DNA of 64,000 nt from the NCBI GenBank assembly GCA_965214485.1, contig CBDCBW010000015.1, positions 444,735 to 508,734 of the forward strand, given 5' to 3'. The DNA comes from JANQRZ01 sp965214485. Lineage in GTDB: Bacteria > Bacteroidota > Rhodothermia > Rhodothermales > JANQRZ01. The position numbers and the translations under genes were made by a program. The notes under the pieces are model-generated. The model had not been told where the DNA came from. It worked only from the letters and a program-made list of their open reading frames with translations, and made no database searches. Positions 63,189 to 64,000 of this stretch are shown one piece after another. Within the stretch, counting starts at the first letter, position 1; each line of letters opens with the position of its first letter.

Positions 63189-64000
63189 CGGCCGCCTTCG
63201 CCGCCGTGCTCCTCGGGTCGGGCCTGCTCTACGCCCTCGCGGTGGGCAGCTTCGCGGTGGGGTTTCGGCGGGTGGTACGAGCGGAAGCGCGGAGGCGCGG
63301 AAGTGGGGAAGCGCGGAAGAGCAGAAGAGCGGAGGTGCCCTTCGTCACGGTCATCATTCCGGCGCGGGACGAGGCCGAGGCCATCACGCGCTGCCTCGAC
63401 GCGGTGCTCGGCAGCGACTACCCCGAGGACCGCTTCGAGGTGGTCGTGGTGGACGACCTCTCGCAGGACGCGACCGCGGGGCTCGTCCGCCACAGGATGG
63501 AGCGCGCGAACCGAGCCCTCGTGCCTGCCGGCCTCGAGGACGACGCGCCGCCGCGCCTCCGCCTCGTGTCGATGCCCGAGAACCTGGACCGGGCGCAGGC
63601 CCACAAGAAGCGGGCGATCGAGAAGGGCATCGCCGGGGCGCGCGGCGAGATCATTCTCACGACCGACGCCGACTGCACCCCCGCCCCGGGCTGGATTCGG
63701 GCGATGGTTAGGACGTTCGATGACGAGACGGCGCTCGTCTCCGGGCCGGTGCTCTACCCGACGGGCAGCCCCGCGGACGACGTGCTGGCCCTGGAGTTTC
63801 TCGGCCTGGTCGCCGTCGGCGCGGGCGCGATTGGGGTCGGCCGGCCGAACCTGTGCAACGGCGCGAACGTGGCCTACCGCGCGGCGGTCTTCGAGGCGGT
63901 CGGCGGCTTCGCCGGGACGGACCACCTGACCTCGGGCGATGACGAGCTGCTGATGCAGAAGATCGCCTACACGACCCCGTGGCGGGTCCGCTTCTGCGCC
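63185..64000 (+). CDS. Glycosyltransferase family 2 protein (3' end outside window)
   Basis: Starts at GTG 63185 within a GTGA overlap; 272 residues are visible. An N-terminal membrane helix (AAVLLGSGLLYALAVGSFAVG) is followed by an Arg/Glu-rich linker (RAEARRRGSGEARKSRRAEV) encoded by a purine-rich repetitive tract at 63280-63335. The GT2 domain then shows VTVIIPARDEAEAITRCLDA, VVVVDDLSQDATAG, AHKKRAIEKGIAGARGEIIL, the DxD-type TTDADCTP, and a GGFAGTDHLTSGDDELL acceptor region. Lipid-linked or polysaccharide glycosylation is expected together with the upstream flippase-like protein. Confidence 0.9.
   Translation, partial: MTAAFAAVLLGSGLLYALAVGSFAVGFRRVVRAEARRRGSGEARKSRRAEVPFVTVIIPARDEAEAITRCLDAVLGSDYPEDRFEVVVVDDLSQDATAGLVRHRMERANRALVPAGLEDDAPPRLRLVSMPENLDRAQAHKKRAIEKGIAGARGEIILTTDADCTPAPGWIRAMVRTFDDETALVSGPVLYPTGSPADDVLALEFLGLVAVGAGAIGVGRPNLCNGANVAYRAAVFEAVGGFAGTDHLTSGDDELLMQKIAYTTPWRVRFCA

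Overview
The window reads as chromosomal DNA of a high-GC Bacteroidota-related bacterium, most likely Rhodothermota (Rubricoccaceae/Salinibacter side). This is inferred from several things. There is a short RpoD-type sigma factor that starts almost directly with region 1.2, and a folP-cdaA pair. Two secreted proteins carry C-terminal sorting domains of the type IX secretion kind. A serine palmitoyltransferase-like enzyme is present, and Shine-Dalgarno sequences are weak. No species is claimed.

Left part (1-33.5 kb), housekeeping and accessory genes. It opens with the 3' part of a large propeller-type hybrid histidine kinase, then rpoD, folP-cdaA, pcm, a DUF368 polyprenyl-phosphate transporter, two tandem BMC vertex (EutN/CcmL) proteins, a hotdog thioesterase, a HAMP-PAS histidine kinase and an SPT-like PLP enzyme. 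A tight five-gene operon follows (R2lox-like oxidase, membrane protein, ATP-grasp ligase, zinc ribbon, KamA-type radical SAM). After it come two T9SS cargo genes, a dienelactone hydrolase, a dolichol-kinase-like protein, a lipase, AlgH, an AI-2E-family permease, a cysteine-free family-4 uracil-DNA glycosylase and dnaB.

Middle (33.7-41.5 kb), an integrated mobile element of 7.7 kb in a tRNA-Cys gene. It is bounded by a 33-bp identity shared between an intact tRNA-Cys (right) and a displaced tRNA-Cys 3' part (left). It encodes an intact tyrosine integrase next to repeated 12-mers that recur at the other end. It also has two membrane-anchored proteins, a leftward set of three small genes facing a rightward HTH gene across an AT-rich switch region, and a divergent family-A DNA polymerase. 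Just downstream of the polymerase is a 400-bp non-coding stretch with iteron-like repeats. No capsid, terminase, relaxase or known replicon gene is seen, so it looks like a self-replicating integrative element or phage satellite with its own polymerase. This is the strongest candidate for an undescribed system here.

Right part (41.5-64 kb). It holds tRNA-Arg and tRNA-Pro, an aldo-keto reductase plus GMC oxidoreductase pair, a heme-less propeller protein, a HAD nucleotidase, an IS630-family element, an NhaC antiporter, HigBA toxin-antitoxin, an orphan PD-(D/E)XK domain, TerB, a broken nitrilase-family gene, an M23 lipoprotein, a two-lipoyl E2 subunit, a tyrosine recombinase homologue lacking both catalytic arginines, purD, an outer-membrane barrel, an LPG-synthase-like flippase and a truncated glycosyltransferase.

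Throughout, the intergenic DNA is rich in two kinds of repeat: about 160-bp TA-flanked elements resembling IS630 MITEs (one family at four loci, two of which supply the stop codon of the neighbouring gene) and short tandem repeats with a recurrent period of 15 bp, often placed exactly on gene ends.
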